DNA from: an uncultured euryarchaeote
GTDB lineage: Archaea; Thermoplasmatota; Thermoplasmata; UBA10834
Assembly (NCBI GenBank): GCA_937872085.1
Contig: CALMQK010000241.1
Coordinates: 1 to 12,597 of the forward strand
Direction: 5' to 3'
DNA length: 12,597 bases
In this document: piece by piece, positions 1-5,638 of the stretch
How positions within the stretch are numbered: the first letter of the stretch is position 1
Layout: each line of letters opens with the position of its first letter
The notes under the pieces: model-generated
Told to the model about the DNA's origin: nothing
Database searches by the model: none
What the model saw: the letters and a program-made list of their open reading frames with translations, nothing else
Program-made: the position numbers and the translations under genes

Positions 1-312
1 GTCGTCATTGGCTCCTTCGTGTACTCTTCGTTGTTTCTGGCGATCAGCGTGTTATTCAACAAACCAATCCTATTCGGCCTATTCTACGCGTTCATCTGGG
101 AGGGATACATCGGGTCGCTGCCGGGGGCGATTCAGAATGCCTCTGTCAAGCACTACCTGAGAAGCCTGGGATCCGAGTGGGTGAAATTCGGCGATATCAG
201 CGGATGGGATCAAGCATCAAGTGCATCGAGCTCAGCACTAGTTCTTTTGGGGGTGACGATCTTCTTTCTGATCCTGGGAACTTACCTGTTCAGGGAGAAG
301 GAACTCGCCTAG
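1..312 (+). CDS. ABC-2-type transporter permease, C-terminal fragment
   Basis: The reading frame is open from the first base of the window, so this is the 3' end of a longer gene. The visible 103 residues hold a hydrophobic stretch at the start, a polar, likely extracytoplasmic segment (around WEGYIGSLPGAIQN to SGWDQASS), and a final transmembrane helix (SALVLLGVTIFFLILGTYLF) followed by a short charged cytoplasmic tail, FREKELA. This layout and the FxxKE-type ending are typical of permease subunits of ABC-2 exporters, which move substrates across the membrane using an ATPase encoded nearby. The ATPase is not visible and would lie to the left. The call is from topology and general resemblance, not from a catalytic motif. 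It converges on the oxidoreductase gene with a 20-nt gap that shows no clear terminator. Confidence 0.6.
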   Translation, partial: VVIGSFVYSSLFLAISVLFNKPILFGLFYAFIWEGYIGSLPGAIQNASVKHYLRSLGSEWVKFGDISGWDQASSASSSALVLLGVTIFFLILGTYLFREKELA

Positions 313-332
313 ACCCTCCCGTGAATGAAGCT

Positions 333-1310
333 CTATTCCACAGTGATGACTACATTCCCCTTCTTGTGTCCTTTGTCCACATATCTGTGAGCTTCGACGA
401 TTTGCCCCATTGGATAGCGTCTATCAATCACCGGCTTCACCTTTCCCGCTTCAACGAGTTCTCTGAGAAAGATGAGATCTTCGGTCCTTCCTGTCGTTGT
501 CCCGCCCATCACTCTCTTGCTGCTCGTCATTGAGATCCATCGCATTCGAACACCTAGAGCAGGCGTGGCTACAGTGTGAAGGTAGATTCCTCCTTTCTTT
601 AGCGATCTCATACCACTCGACAATGAGCTTTTCCCCACAGCGTCAAGAATGACGTCATAGGTCTCGCCGTTCTTGGTAAAATCCTCTTGAGTGTAGTCAA
701 TGACCTTGTCGGCCCCCAGAGACTTGATCAATTCCAAGTTCGAGGTACTGCATACCCCGGTAACTTCTGCCCCGAAGTTCTTGGCGAGCTGTATGGCAAA
801 TGTGCCTATGCTTCCTGAAGCTCCATAGATCAGGACCTTTTGTCCGCTCTGGATGTTTCCCTTTCTAAGAAAACACAATGCCGTAAGTCCTCCCATAGGA
901 ATGGCAGCGGCTTCCTCATAGGTTGTATTCGACGGTTTGATGGCCACATTCCGATCTTCAGGTATACATATGTACTCGGCGTAAGCACCACAAGAGTGTC
1001 CGGTAAGTGCAAAAACCTGGTCACCCTTCTTGAACAGCTTCACATCTTTGCCCAGTGATTCAATTTCGCCAGCTAGCTCCGTCCCCAGTATGGCCTTCTT
1101 TGGTTTTCTAAGGCCAAGCGCTATTCGTGCTGGCAGCCAGAAAGACAAAGGAACTCTGAAACCCCGCACCCTAGAGTCCGCCACTGTTACTGTTGTCGCA
1201 TGTACTCTTATCAGCACTTCATTGTCCTTGGGAACGGGTTTCTCAACTTCCTTGAGCTGAAGAACTTCAGGTGGCCCGTATCTGGTGCATACAACCGCTC
1301 TCACAATCAT
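333..1310 (-). CDS. Zinc-free medium-chain NAD(P)-dependent oxidoreductase (quinone oxidoreductase-like)
   Basis: 325 aa, normal length for the medium-chain dehydrogenase/reductase family. The N-terminal GroES-like fold runs to about residue 125 (YGPPEVLQL start; GTELAGEIESLGKDV around 76-90). The Rossmann domain carries the nucleotide loop YGASGSIG (152-159), followed by AIQLAKNFGAEVTGVCST and GADKVIDY. The cysteine cluster and catalytic Cys/His zinc ligands of true alcohol dehydrogenases are not visible, so it belongs with quinone oxidoreductase or enoyl reductase-like members that reduce a carbonyl or quinone with NAD(P)H. The substrate cannot be told. The start codon overlaps the stop of the upstream flavodoxin gene as ATGA (1307-1310), so the two are translationally coupled and probably share a redox task. 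Confidence 0.88.
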   Translation of the reverse strand: MIVRAVVCTRYGPPEVLQLKEVEKPVPKDNEVLIRVHATTVTVADSRVRGFRVPLSFWLPARIALGLRKPKKAILGTELAGEIESLGKDVKLFKKGDQVFALTGHSCGAYAEYICIPEDRNVAIKPSNTTYEEAAAIPMGGLTALCFLRKGNIQSGQKVLIYGASGSIGTFAIQLAKNFGAEVTGVCSTSNLELIKSLGADKVIDYTQEDFTKNGETYDVILDAVGKSSLSSGMRSLKKGGIYLHTVATPALGVRMRWISMTSSKRVMGGTTTGRTEDLIFLRELVEAGKVKPVIDRRYPMGQIVEAHRYVDKGHKKGNVVITVE

Positions 1311-1777
1311 CCCTTCTGAACTAGGTTCGTGGCGAATTCTTCCGCATGCTCAAGGTCCTCAGCATTTGGTCTACCCTTGTTCATGCCCCCAAAATGCCTA
1401 AGGAAACTATTCGTGTTGAAACCCTTACAGCTGAATTCGTCAACGATCACGTACCCTTTCGACTGCAGTTTCTCCTTCAGTATAGAGTGGTCTTTGGTGA
1501 CTTGGTCATCACCCATGTGACTACTAGTTGAGAAAATGAATGCCTTCTTGTTGGTGACTTGGGGTAGTCTATTGGCAAGGTCGAGCATATCGGTGTGGTG
1601 CTTCGCATCATAGATGCCTGAGCCAAAGCCGATGAGATCATACTCTTGAAGCTCTTCAGGGTGTATCTGCTTGGGCGTCCTTATCTGTGCCTCAAGGACC
1701 CTGGCAAACACGCTCGCGATCTTCTCGGTGTTTTTGTGATGATATGAAACAACAATCAAGAGCGACTTCACTACCAT
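1307..1777 (-). CDS. Flavodoxin family protein
   Basis: 156 aa, typical length for a short-chain flavodoxin. Strand 1 and the FMN phosphate-binding loop are seen as LLIVVSYHHKNTEKIA (residues 6-21). The second conserved turn is IGFGSGIYDAKHHTDMLDL (about 49-67), a region that packs against the isoalloxazine ring, followed by KKAFIFSTSSHMGDD. The protein is expected to be a cytoplasmic FMN electron carrier or FMN-dependent reductase. It is the first gene of a two-gene operon with the medium-chain oxidoreductase. The start at 1777 is backed by GAGGA on the minus strand (1784-1788), 6 nt upstream. No cysteine-rich partner is present. Confidence 0.85.
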   Translation of the reverse strand: MVVKSLLIVVSYHHKNTEKIASVFARVLEAQIRTPKQIHPEELQEYDLIGFGSGIYDAKHHTDMLDLANRLPQVTNKKAFIFSTSSHMGDDQVTKDHSILKEKLQSKGYVIVDEFSCKGFNTNSFLRHFGGMNKGRPNAEDLEHAEEFATNLVQKG

Positions 1778-1783
1778 GTTCTT

Positions 1784-1788
1784 TCCTC
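1784..1788 (-). promoter_or_regulatory. Shine-Dalgarno sequence of the flavodoxin gene
   Basis: GAGGA on the minus strand, 6 nt before the ATG at 1777-1775. It supports that start over any downstream one. Confidence 0.55.
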
Positions 1789-1929
1789 ATTCAATTTGTT
1801 GCGTTCTCTCTATCTTATCTGCTATGATGGAACAAATGGCTACTCCCTGCAATAAAGCTTCAGTTTCAACGACGGGGCTTGGCAAGTCTCTGAGGAACGC
1901 CGTCCCTTCGCCTATCCTCGGGATTCCTT

Positions 1930-1955
1930 ATGCGGCCTTTGAATGCGGCCTTTGA
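1930..1955. repeat. Exact tandem duplication of 13 nt
   Basis: ATGCGGCCTTTGA is present twice head to tail (1930-1942 and 1943-1955). It lies in the non-coding stretch between the flavodoxin and DUF6326-like genes, just beyond the decayed gene remnant at 1945-2002, whose SLSKA codons it partly includes. It reads as a replication-slippage duplication in non-coding DNA. Confidence 0.8.
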
Positions 1956-2002
1956 CAGACTTTAGAGCTTCCATCCGAAGAGGATAGGCAGTCTGATTTC
2001 CA
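1945..2002 (-). pseudogene. Remnant of a second DUF4386-like gene, C-terminal end only
   Basis: On the minus strand the sequence reads LPILFGWKL, then a stop codon, then SLSKA. The intact DUF4386-like gene upstream ends FPLLFGWKLHSLSKG. At nucleotide level 19 bases are identical (1966-1984 and 2488-2506), and the similarity extends with scattered mismatches to about 40 bases. The remnant has TAA where the intact gene has CAT and directly follows the stop of the DUF6326-like gene. It is best explained as the leftover end of a duplicated copy, perhaps after loss of a DUF4386-like gene or unequal recombination within a repeated pair. The rest of 1778-1944 shows nothing beyond the flavodoxin ribosome-binding site and a tandem 13-mer. 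Confidence 0.6.
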
Positions 2003-2434
2003 CTAGTCTGTTAGATTCTTGACATTAGGACTACCTACAGGGTTAATCCACGTCCATGCATACCAGACAATGAACAAATCGGTGGCAATTTCTATGGCTG
2101 AGAAGAATATGTAATGAAGCTCTTGGGTGCCAATAAAGAGCGTTGATATTTGAACCACAACCAATATTGCACCTGCAATGATGTTTGCCCAGCGATTTGC
2201 TCTAAACTTCAATACCCGGGACAGGGCAATCATGGCAAACGGAATCGTCATGAGCATTGCGCCGGCCAACGCGGTTTCTTGAGTCAGTTCAACACCGCCT
2301 GGGGGCATCGCATCGGCGGCCACCAGCCCAGTTGTCAAAACATCAGAATAGATGTAACATGCCGAGACAAATATCCACAATGTTGAAAGCATTACTCTCG
2401 GATCAATTCCGTTGAATCTTGTGTTCACATTCAT
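2003..2434 (-). CDS. Small four-helix membrane protein, DUF6326-like
   Basis: 143 aa with four predicted membrane helices: about residues 14-35 (VMLSTLWIFVSACYIYSDVL), 57-74 (AGAMLMTIPFAMIALSRV), 82-100 (WANIIAGAILVVVQISTLF) and 107-128 (YIFFSAIEIATDLFIVWYAW). The first helix, with LSTLWIFVSACYIYSDVL, resembles the N-terminal signature of DUF6326 proteins as I remember it. No function is known for that family. AAGGA on the minus strand lies just upstream of the ATG at 2434. The gene follows the DUF4386-like gene by 19 nt on the same strand, so both are probably co-transcribed from the promoter at 3173-3180. Base composition is more AT-rich than that of its operon partner. Confidence 0.7.
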   Translation of the reverse strand: MNVNTRFNGIDPRVMLSTLWIFVSACYIYSDVLTTGLVAADAMPPGGVELTQETALAGAMLMTIPFAMIALSRVLKFRANRWANIIAGAILVVVQISTLFIGTQELHYIFFSAIEIATDLFIVWYAWTWINPVGSPNVKNLTD

Positions 2435-2453
2435 TTCTTCATCCTTCTGAGCC

Positions 2454-3140
2454 CTATGCGCCCTGGAGACCCTTTGATAGACTATGAAGCTTCCATCCGA
2501 AGAGGAGAGGGAAGACCATGAAGGCGATAAGCACGAAGGGGATGACCGAATCGGAGTCGACCCCGAGGATGGACATCCCTACGGCCACAACCACCCCGAG
2601 CACAATACTCACCACGCCAAAGCGCTTGCCAAAGGCCGGGGACCCGAGCATGGCCACTCCGAGGACGATGAAACCTATCGCCATGAGGATGAACCCTACA
2701 GTGTCCGTCTCATTGAATATGCCCTGGATCGACTGCCACATGAGGACGAGTGTCGCCTGCTCCTCGGGGGTCGCTCCGGGAGCGTGATAGAGATCGGAGA
2801 TCGGGTTGAAAGCGATATTCGGGAGAGCTCCGACAGCGAGCACTACGAGACCCACAAGGCCCAGGCCGCTCCCGAAGAGAGCAGGCGCGACGCTTGTCCC
2901 GCGGAGAGCCCGATACAAGGCAAGGAAGAGAGTGACCAACAAGATGACGGCCACCAGGTAGAAGCCCTCCCCCACCGCAATGGCCGCTCTGTCCTCGGGG
3001 AACCTCATGACCAATCCCTCGGGGTCGGAAGGCTCCGATGGCACCAACGCGAGTAGTATGACAGCGGTAAGAATGAAGAAGATTGGAACCATCATTCCGG
3101 CCAGACCGCCCCATCGCAGAACGCTCTTCTCGTCTCCCAT
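2454..3140 (-). CDS. Six-helix membrane protein, DUF4386-like
   Basis: 228 aa with about six hydrophobic helices: residues 10-32, 57-77, 88-107, 145-165, 173-193 and 199-217. A polar loop (SEPSDPEGLVMRFPEDRAA) follows helix 1. A second loop after helix 3, FNPISDLYHAPGATPEEQA, is the kind of extracytoplasmic loop seen in DUF4386-type proteins. No catalytic motif is visible and the function is unknown. It is the first gene of a two-gene operon with the DUF6326-like protein. Expression is probably controlled at the palindrome just upstream of its start. A decayed copy of its C-terminal codons lies downstream at 1945-2002, pointing to an earlier duplication of this family at the locus. Confidence 0.72.
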   Translation of the reverse strand: MGDEKSVLRWGGLAGMMVPIFFILTAVILLALVPSEPSDPEGLVMRFPEDRAAIAVGEGFYLVAVILLVTLFLALYRALRGTSVAPALFGSGLGLVGLVVLAVGALPNIAFNPISDLYHAPGATPEEQATLVLMWQSIQGIFNETDTVGFILMAIGFIVLGVAMLGSPAFGKRFGVVSIVLGVVVAVGMSILGVDSDSVIPFVLIAFMVFPLLFGWKLHSLSKGLQGA

Positions 3141-3155
3141 GTACTTCCCGGCTGA

Positions 3156-3170
3156 GGTAACGGCGTTACC
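3156..3170. promoter_or_regulatory. Perfect palindromic operator candidate
   Basis: GGTAACG, one base, then CGTTACC: a perfect inverted repeat of 7-bp arms. It lies between the TATA box (3173-3180, minus) and the predicted transcription start near 3150 of the DUF4386-like gene. In archaea a repressor bound there blocks initiation. No regulator gene is next to it. Confidence 0.6.
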
Positions 3171-3172
3171 CC

Positions 3173-3180
3173 TATAAAAT
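3173..3180 (-). promoter_or_regulatory. TATA box of the DUF4386/DUF6326-like operon
   Basis: ATTTTATA on the minus strand, its near edge 33 nt before the ATG at 3140. It predicts a start site near 3150 and a leader of about 10 nt. Confidence 0.6.
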
Positions 3181-3363
3181 GTCGCCTCGAATCCCGAAAA
3201 CGATTTCTCGGAGGTCTAGCGACCTCTGGTAGGATCAATCACAGAAAACCGAGAAGCGGCTCATCAATTCATGCGCATATCTTCGCACACATGAACGAGC
3301 TATCTGGGAGGTCAGGCATGCGCCGAAGGGCCCCCCACTCATTCGGGTCGAAAGTCCAAGAAC

Positions 3364-3390
3364 ACTGTATTGCACCGTATCGAATACAGT
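3364..3390. promoter_or_regulatory. Inverted repeat, possible operator
   Basis: ACTGTATT (3364-3371) and AATACAGT (3383-3390) form perfect 8-bp arms around an 11-nt spacer. It is about the size of a dimeric regulator site and sits upstream of the short ORF beginning at 3403. No clear TATA box accompanies it. Confidence 0.35.
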
Positions 3391-3461
3391 CCTCCGGTGG
3401 GGAATGATGGCGGTTGAAGAAAGGAAAAGTGAAAGGGTTTTGGTCATCTCTCGATTCTTCT

Positions 3462-3498
3462 CCTCGGCGAAGATGCCCTAGGAAGGGCATTTTCGAGG
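3462..3498. terminator. Hairpin followed by TTTT, possible terminator
   Basis: ATGCCCT-AGGA-AGGGCAT (3473-3490) is a perfect 7-bp stem with a 4-nt loop, running into TTTT, and is enclosed by CCTCG (3462-3466) and CGAGG (3494-3498). It may end a transcript from the left or be the relic of one. It lies more than 100 nt before the next gene start. Confidence 0.4.
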
Positions 3499-3596
3499 GT
3501 CAGCCAGACAGTTTCGTGGTCCCTAATCCCACAGGGTCCACCATGATTCTCGGAAAAGACCATAAGGGAGGGAATAGATTCTGGTTAGGCCGTTTG

Positions 3597-3821
3597 ATGA
3601 GGAAATATCTGGTCATTGTTGGTGTCGCAGTTGCGTTACTGGGTCTCGTCATATGGCTCAGCTTCGCAGCCTTTTGGCCTCATGCAGATCCTGGAATGGT
3701 CCCACCCGGCGGGTTTTTTGTTCTTGCTGGCTTCGTGGTTAGCCTCTTCGGACTAGCTGCGTCACCCGCGCAACCCCCAGTGAAGCAGGGCAAGGAAGAA
3801 AAGATAGAAAGGGGTTTGTGA
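3597..3821 (+). CDS. Small two-helix membrane protein, unknown function
   Basis: 74 aa from ATG 3597: a helix at about 5-27 (LVIVGVAVALLGLVIWLSFA), a short loop FWPHADPGMVPPGG, a second helix at about 38-56 (FFVLAGFVVSLFGLA), and a charged C-terminal tail (KQGKEEKIERGL). I do not recognise the family. An in-frame ATG at 3543 and a longer reading frame exist, but the added N-terminal residues look non-coding in composition, while MRKYLVIVG begins like a natural membrane protein. A GGAGG at 3567-3571 is too far from either start to decide. The stop codon overlaps the stem of a strong hairpin terminator. The gene stands alone on the + strand between two minus-strand genes. Confidence 0.55.
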   Translation: MRKYLVIVGVAVALLGLVIWLSFAAFWPHADPGMVPPGGFFVLAGFVVSLFGLAASPAQPPVKQGKEEKIERGL

Positions 3822-3846
3822 GGGGCGTAGTAGCCCCTCCCTTTTG
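3820..3846 (+). terminator. Hairpin terminator after the two-helix protein
   Basis: GAGGGGC (3820-3826), loop GTAGTA, GCCCCTC (3833-3839), then CCTTTTG. The perfect 7-bp GC-rich stem begins in the stop codon of the upstream gene. Confidence 0.6.
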
Positions 3847-3867
3847 TACCTTCCCGAGATGCCATTC

Positions 3868-3893
3868 TGGAAGGACTATGTACCTTTTCCAGT
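3868..3893. other. Hairpin-forming sequence
   Basis: CTGGAAGG and CCTTTTCCAG pair with a two-base bulge around an 8-nt loop. It lies between the terminator at 3820-3846 and the tRNA-like scrap at 3910-3934. Its role is unknown. Confidence 0.35.
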
Positions 3894-3909
3894 CGAGCCA
3901 GCTGACAAA

Positions 3910-3934
3910 GAGGGTTCAAATCCCCTTCGGTCCA
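3910..3934 (+). pseudogene. tRNA 3'-end-like fragment, possible attachment-site scar
   Basis: GAGGG, TTCAAAT, CCCCT, TCGGTCC, A: laid out exactly like a T-arm with its 7-nt loop, a 7-nt 3' acceptor strand and a discriminator A. One T-stem pair is mismatched and one is G-T. A matching 5' acceptor (GGACCGA) is not present in the preceding 120 nt, so this is not a working tRNA gene. Such 3' scraps are left at the far end of elements that integrate into tRNA genes, which in this orientation would mean an element to the left. It does not match the tRNA-Leu at 10852-10936. Chance resemblance is possible. Confidence 0.4.
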
Positions 3935-3962
3935 CATGTTCGGACTGGGCGGATCTGAACCA

Positions 3963-3984
3963 TTTGCATCCAATGGACTGCAAA
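3963..3984 (-). terminator. Bulged hairpin downstream of the AAA ATPase gene
   Basis: TTTGCA+TCC and GGA+C+TGCAAA fold into a nine-pair stem with one bulged C and a 3-nt loop, about 20 nt past the stop of the minus-strand ATPase gene. It could end that transcript, although no strong T-run follows on the minus strand. Confidence 0.35.
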
Positions 3985-4004
3985 CCTCAAAACTGGTTGA
4001 TTGT

Positions 4005-5486
4005 CTAGCATGTCAGCAGGAACAACCAGAGTGGAACCATCAGGACCTTGCCGTCGACTCCCAGCTTCCTCTTGGTGAGGAGGATCCCGAATTTGCATGT
4101 AGGATTCTCGGCCAAGAACAAGTTCAGCGCCTTCAGGTCACCCTTGTCGATAGTCTCTCTGAATCTCACGTCGAAGGGAATCCTCCTCCCTCTTATCTCG
4201 ACGATTATGTCCACCTCGTTCCCTCTCCTGTCCCGCCAGTAGTACGTGCGAGGCTCTCTCGTGGGTTCCATGCAGAAGGCCAGTCTCTTGATGTGGTCGT
4301 GCGCAACCGCTTCCGCACACCGGCCAAGCTCAACACTGTTCTCGAGCAGGCGTTCGTTGAGCAGCCCCAAGATCGCGTTCCTTACGCCGACGTTGGCGAC
4401 GTAGATCTTCCTCGCCTTCGGGAGGCTCTTGTACAGCGATCCAGAGTAGGCGTGCGACGCGGTTACAAGATACACCGCCTCAAGGTGAGACAGATACCTC
4501 TCAACGGTCCTGTAGTTCAGTCCCAGTGTGTCAGATAGCGTGTTCGAGGCCACGATGCTCCCGGAGCTCTGAGAAAGCACGGCCATCAGCTTCTCGATCT
4601 TCTGCGGTTCCCGATTCTTGAAGACACGCATGACATCCTTGTAGATCGACAAGTCTACTGAGGTGACGATAGCCTGAGCGCACTTGGTGAAGTCCGTGAC
4701 TCCGAGGTTCTCCGGATACCCGTCCTTGACGAGGTAATCCAAAAGGATTCCTTGGATCTCATCCTCCAGATTTGCCAGAGCGTTGAAGGCATCGTTGTAG
4801 GTGCTCGTTAGGGTCTTGAGGTTGCTCTTTGCCAAGAAAGCCTCAAACCCCTTCCTCATAAGTCCAAGGGACGCTTCCTTGATCCGATCCCTATCCTTGT
4901 TTAGGTCATGGCATACCACGTCGACGAACTTCATCTGAAGCATCAGATGTCTATCGATCCTTCCCACCAGGGACCTCGCTGCTTCCGCTATGATATCAGG
5001 AGAACTCGAACCTGACACGATGACCTTGGTTCTCGTCTTCCGATCGAAATGCCCCTTCATGACTTTTCCCCACTCTGGAAGCGAGTAGACCTCGTCAAGG
5101 AAGATGTAGACGCGCTCTGTCAGATTCTCGAGTGATTCCTTCAGGATGGTCTCTGTGTACGCCCTCAAGATGTCTTCGAAGGGCCGATCGAGATTGGCGA
5201 GAAGATAGGGGTAGTCGAAGCTTACGAAGAGAACGCGCCTCGGTTCAATCTGCTTTGCCGAGAGAAGCTCGTCAATCATTTGGTACATGATCGTCGTCTT
5301 GCCAGCCCTCCTCGGGCCGGTTATGACCAGGATTCGTTCGTCGACGAGATTGCCCATCAGAGGATAGAAATCCCTTCTCTTATAGGAACAGAGCAATGGA
5401 AGAGGAACCTTGCCAGTGGACCACCACGGGTTCTGATTGGCGAGGGCCCTTCTGATCCTGTCGAGAGGTACTTCCTTCTGGTTCAT
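4005..5486 (-). CDS. AAA_14 ATPase with C-terminal DUF4143 (nuclease-fold) domain
   Basis: 493 aa, slightly longer than usual for this family. Walker A is GPRRAGKTT (57-65), Walker B VYIFLDEVYSLPEWG (126-140), and sensor 1 KVIVSGSSS (154-162). A winged-helix-like region follows around 310-340 (ASNTLSDTLGLNYRTVERYL). The C-terminal DUF4143 domain contains YYWRDRRGNEVDIIVE (415-430) and IPFDVRFRE. Such ATPases are widespread in archaea and bacteria as mobile, paralog-rich singletons, and their function is unsettled. The usual nuclease-like core reads E..D then IEVK; here the second part is FDVR (438-441), so both the second acidic residue and the lysine are conservatively replaced, and nuclease activity is doubtful. 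The start at 5486 fits a leaderless transcript from the TATA box at 5508-5515. Confidence 0.88.
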   Translation of the reverse strand: MNQKEVPLDRIRRALANQNPWWSTGKVPLPLLCSYKRRDFYPLMGNLVDERILVITGPRRAGKTTIMYQMIDELLSAKQIEPRRVLFVSFDYPYLLANLDRPFEDILRAYTETILKESLENLTERVYIFLDEVYSLPEWGKVMKGHFDRKTRTKVIVSGSSSPDIIAEAARSLVGRIDRHLMLQMKFVDVVCHDLNKDRDRIKEASLGLMRKGFEAFLAKSNLKTLTSTYNDAFNALANLEDEIQGILLDYLVKDGYPENLGVTDFTKCAQAIVTSVDLSIYKDVMRVFKNREPQKIEKLMAVLSQSSGSIVASNTLSDTLGLNYRTVERYLSHLEAVYLVTASHAYSGSLYKSLPKARKIYVANVGVRNAILGLLNERLLENSVELGRCAEAVAHDHIKRLAFCMEPTREPRTYYWRDRRGNEVDIIVEIRGRRIPFDVRFRETIDKGDLKALNLFLAENPTCKFGILLTKRKLGVDGKVLMVPLWLFLLTC

Positions 5487-5496
5487 ACTGTACTAT

Positions 5497-5542
5497 AATG
5501 CAATGTTTGTATATCAATCTTATGCATTATGATGCAATATGC
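5497..5542. repeat. ATGCAAT-type repeats around the ATPase promoter
   Basis: AATGCAAT (5497-5504) lies between TATA box and start codon; TATGCATT (5521-5528, almost self-complementary) and GATGCAAT (5531-5538) lie just upstream of the TATA box. The bracketing of the TATA box suggests binding sites for a regulator, possibly the ATPase itself through its winged-helix segment. AT-rich composition makes part of this expected by chance. Confidence 0.4.
5508..5515 (-). promoter_or_regulatory. TATA box of the AAA ATPase gene (leaderless)
   Basis: GATATACA on the minus strand, centred about 25 nt before the ATG at 5486. The expected transcription start therefore falls on or next to the start codon. 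Confidence 0.55.
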
Positions 5543-5571
5543 TGTTTGGCCAGCTCTTCGGAGTATGAATA

Positions 5572-5594
5572 GGTGTCAACTGCGGATTGACACC
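5572..5594. repeat. Inverted repeat GGTGTCAA/TTGACACC
   Basis: Perfect 8-bp arms (5572-5579 and 5587-5594) around a 7-nt spacer; flanking ATA and TAT can add pairs past one bulged C. TTGACAC occurs once more at 5621-5627. It lies in the divergent intergenic region between the ATPase and the toroid protein gene, so it could be a regulator site for either. Confidence 0.4.
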
Positions 5595-5638
5595 CTATGT
5601 AAGGATCCGATGCAAGCCCCTTGACACTTAGACCTGCG

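Larger units (their letters stand above)
3181..3596. other. Stretch without a convincing gene; several inverted repeats
   Basis: No ORF here has convincing coding features. A 25-codon ORF at 3403-3480 (starts MMAVEERKSERV, ends at TAG inside a hairpin) could be a gene start cut short, but nothing supports it. Visible structures are GAGGTC/GACCTC (3211-3226), ACTGTATT/AATACAGT (3364-3390) and ATGCCCT/AGGGCAT within a larger CCTCG/CGAGG pairing (3462-3498). The stretch probably holds control signals and the remains of lost genes. Confidence 0.5.

Noticed and set aside
1843..1851. CTCCCTGCA as a left attachment site for the tRNA-Leu element
   Set aside because: Only 9 nt and in inverted orientation relative to the tRNA 3' end, whereas an att pair must be direct. 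Expected by chance at about this frequency.
1910..1989. 10-bp inverted repeat GCCTATCCTC/GAGGATAGGC
   Set aside because: The 60-nt gap and the number of possible pairings in the window make one such pair likely by chance. One arm is part of the gene remnant.
2484..3056. 190-aa ORF on the + strand
   Set aside because: It lies opposite the clear six-helix membrane protein gene. Its His/Glu/Asp-rich, low-complexity product is what the complement of hydrophobic codons gives.
3414..3596. N-terminal extension of the two-helix protein
   Set aside because: It runs through a perfect hairpin with a T-run and has no coding character, so the start was set at ATG 3597.
3901..3990. A complete intron-containing tRNA
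   Set aside because: Neither strand offers a matching 5' acceptor and D-arm for the T-arm at 3910-3934, and the GGATCTGAACC on the other strand lacks a pairing T-stem.
3936..4538. 200-aa ORF on the + strand
   Set aside because: Antisense to the ATPase gene, whose Walker motifs and DUF4143 domain are intact. No recognisable domain in the + frame.
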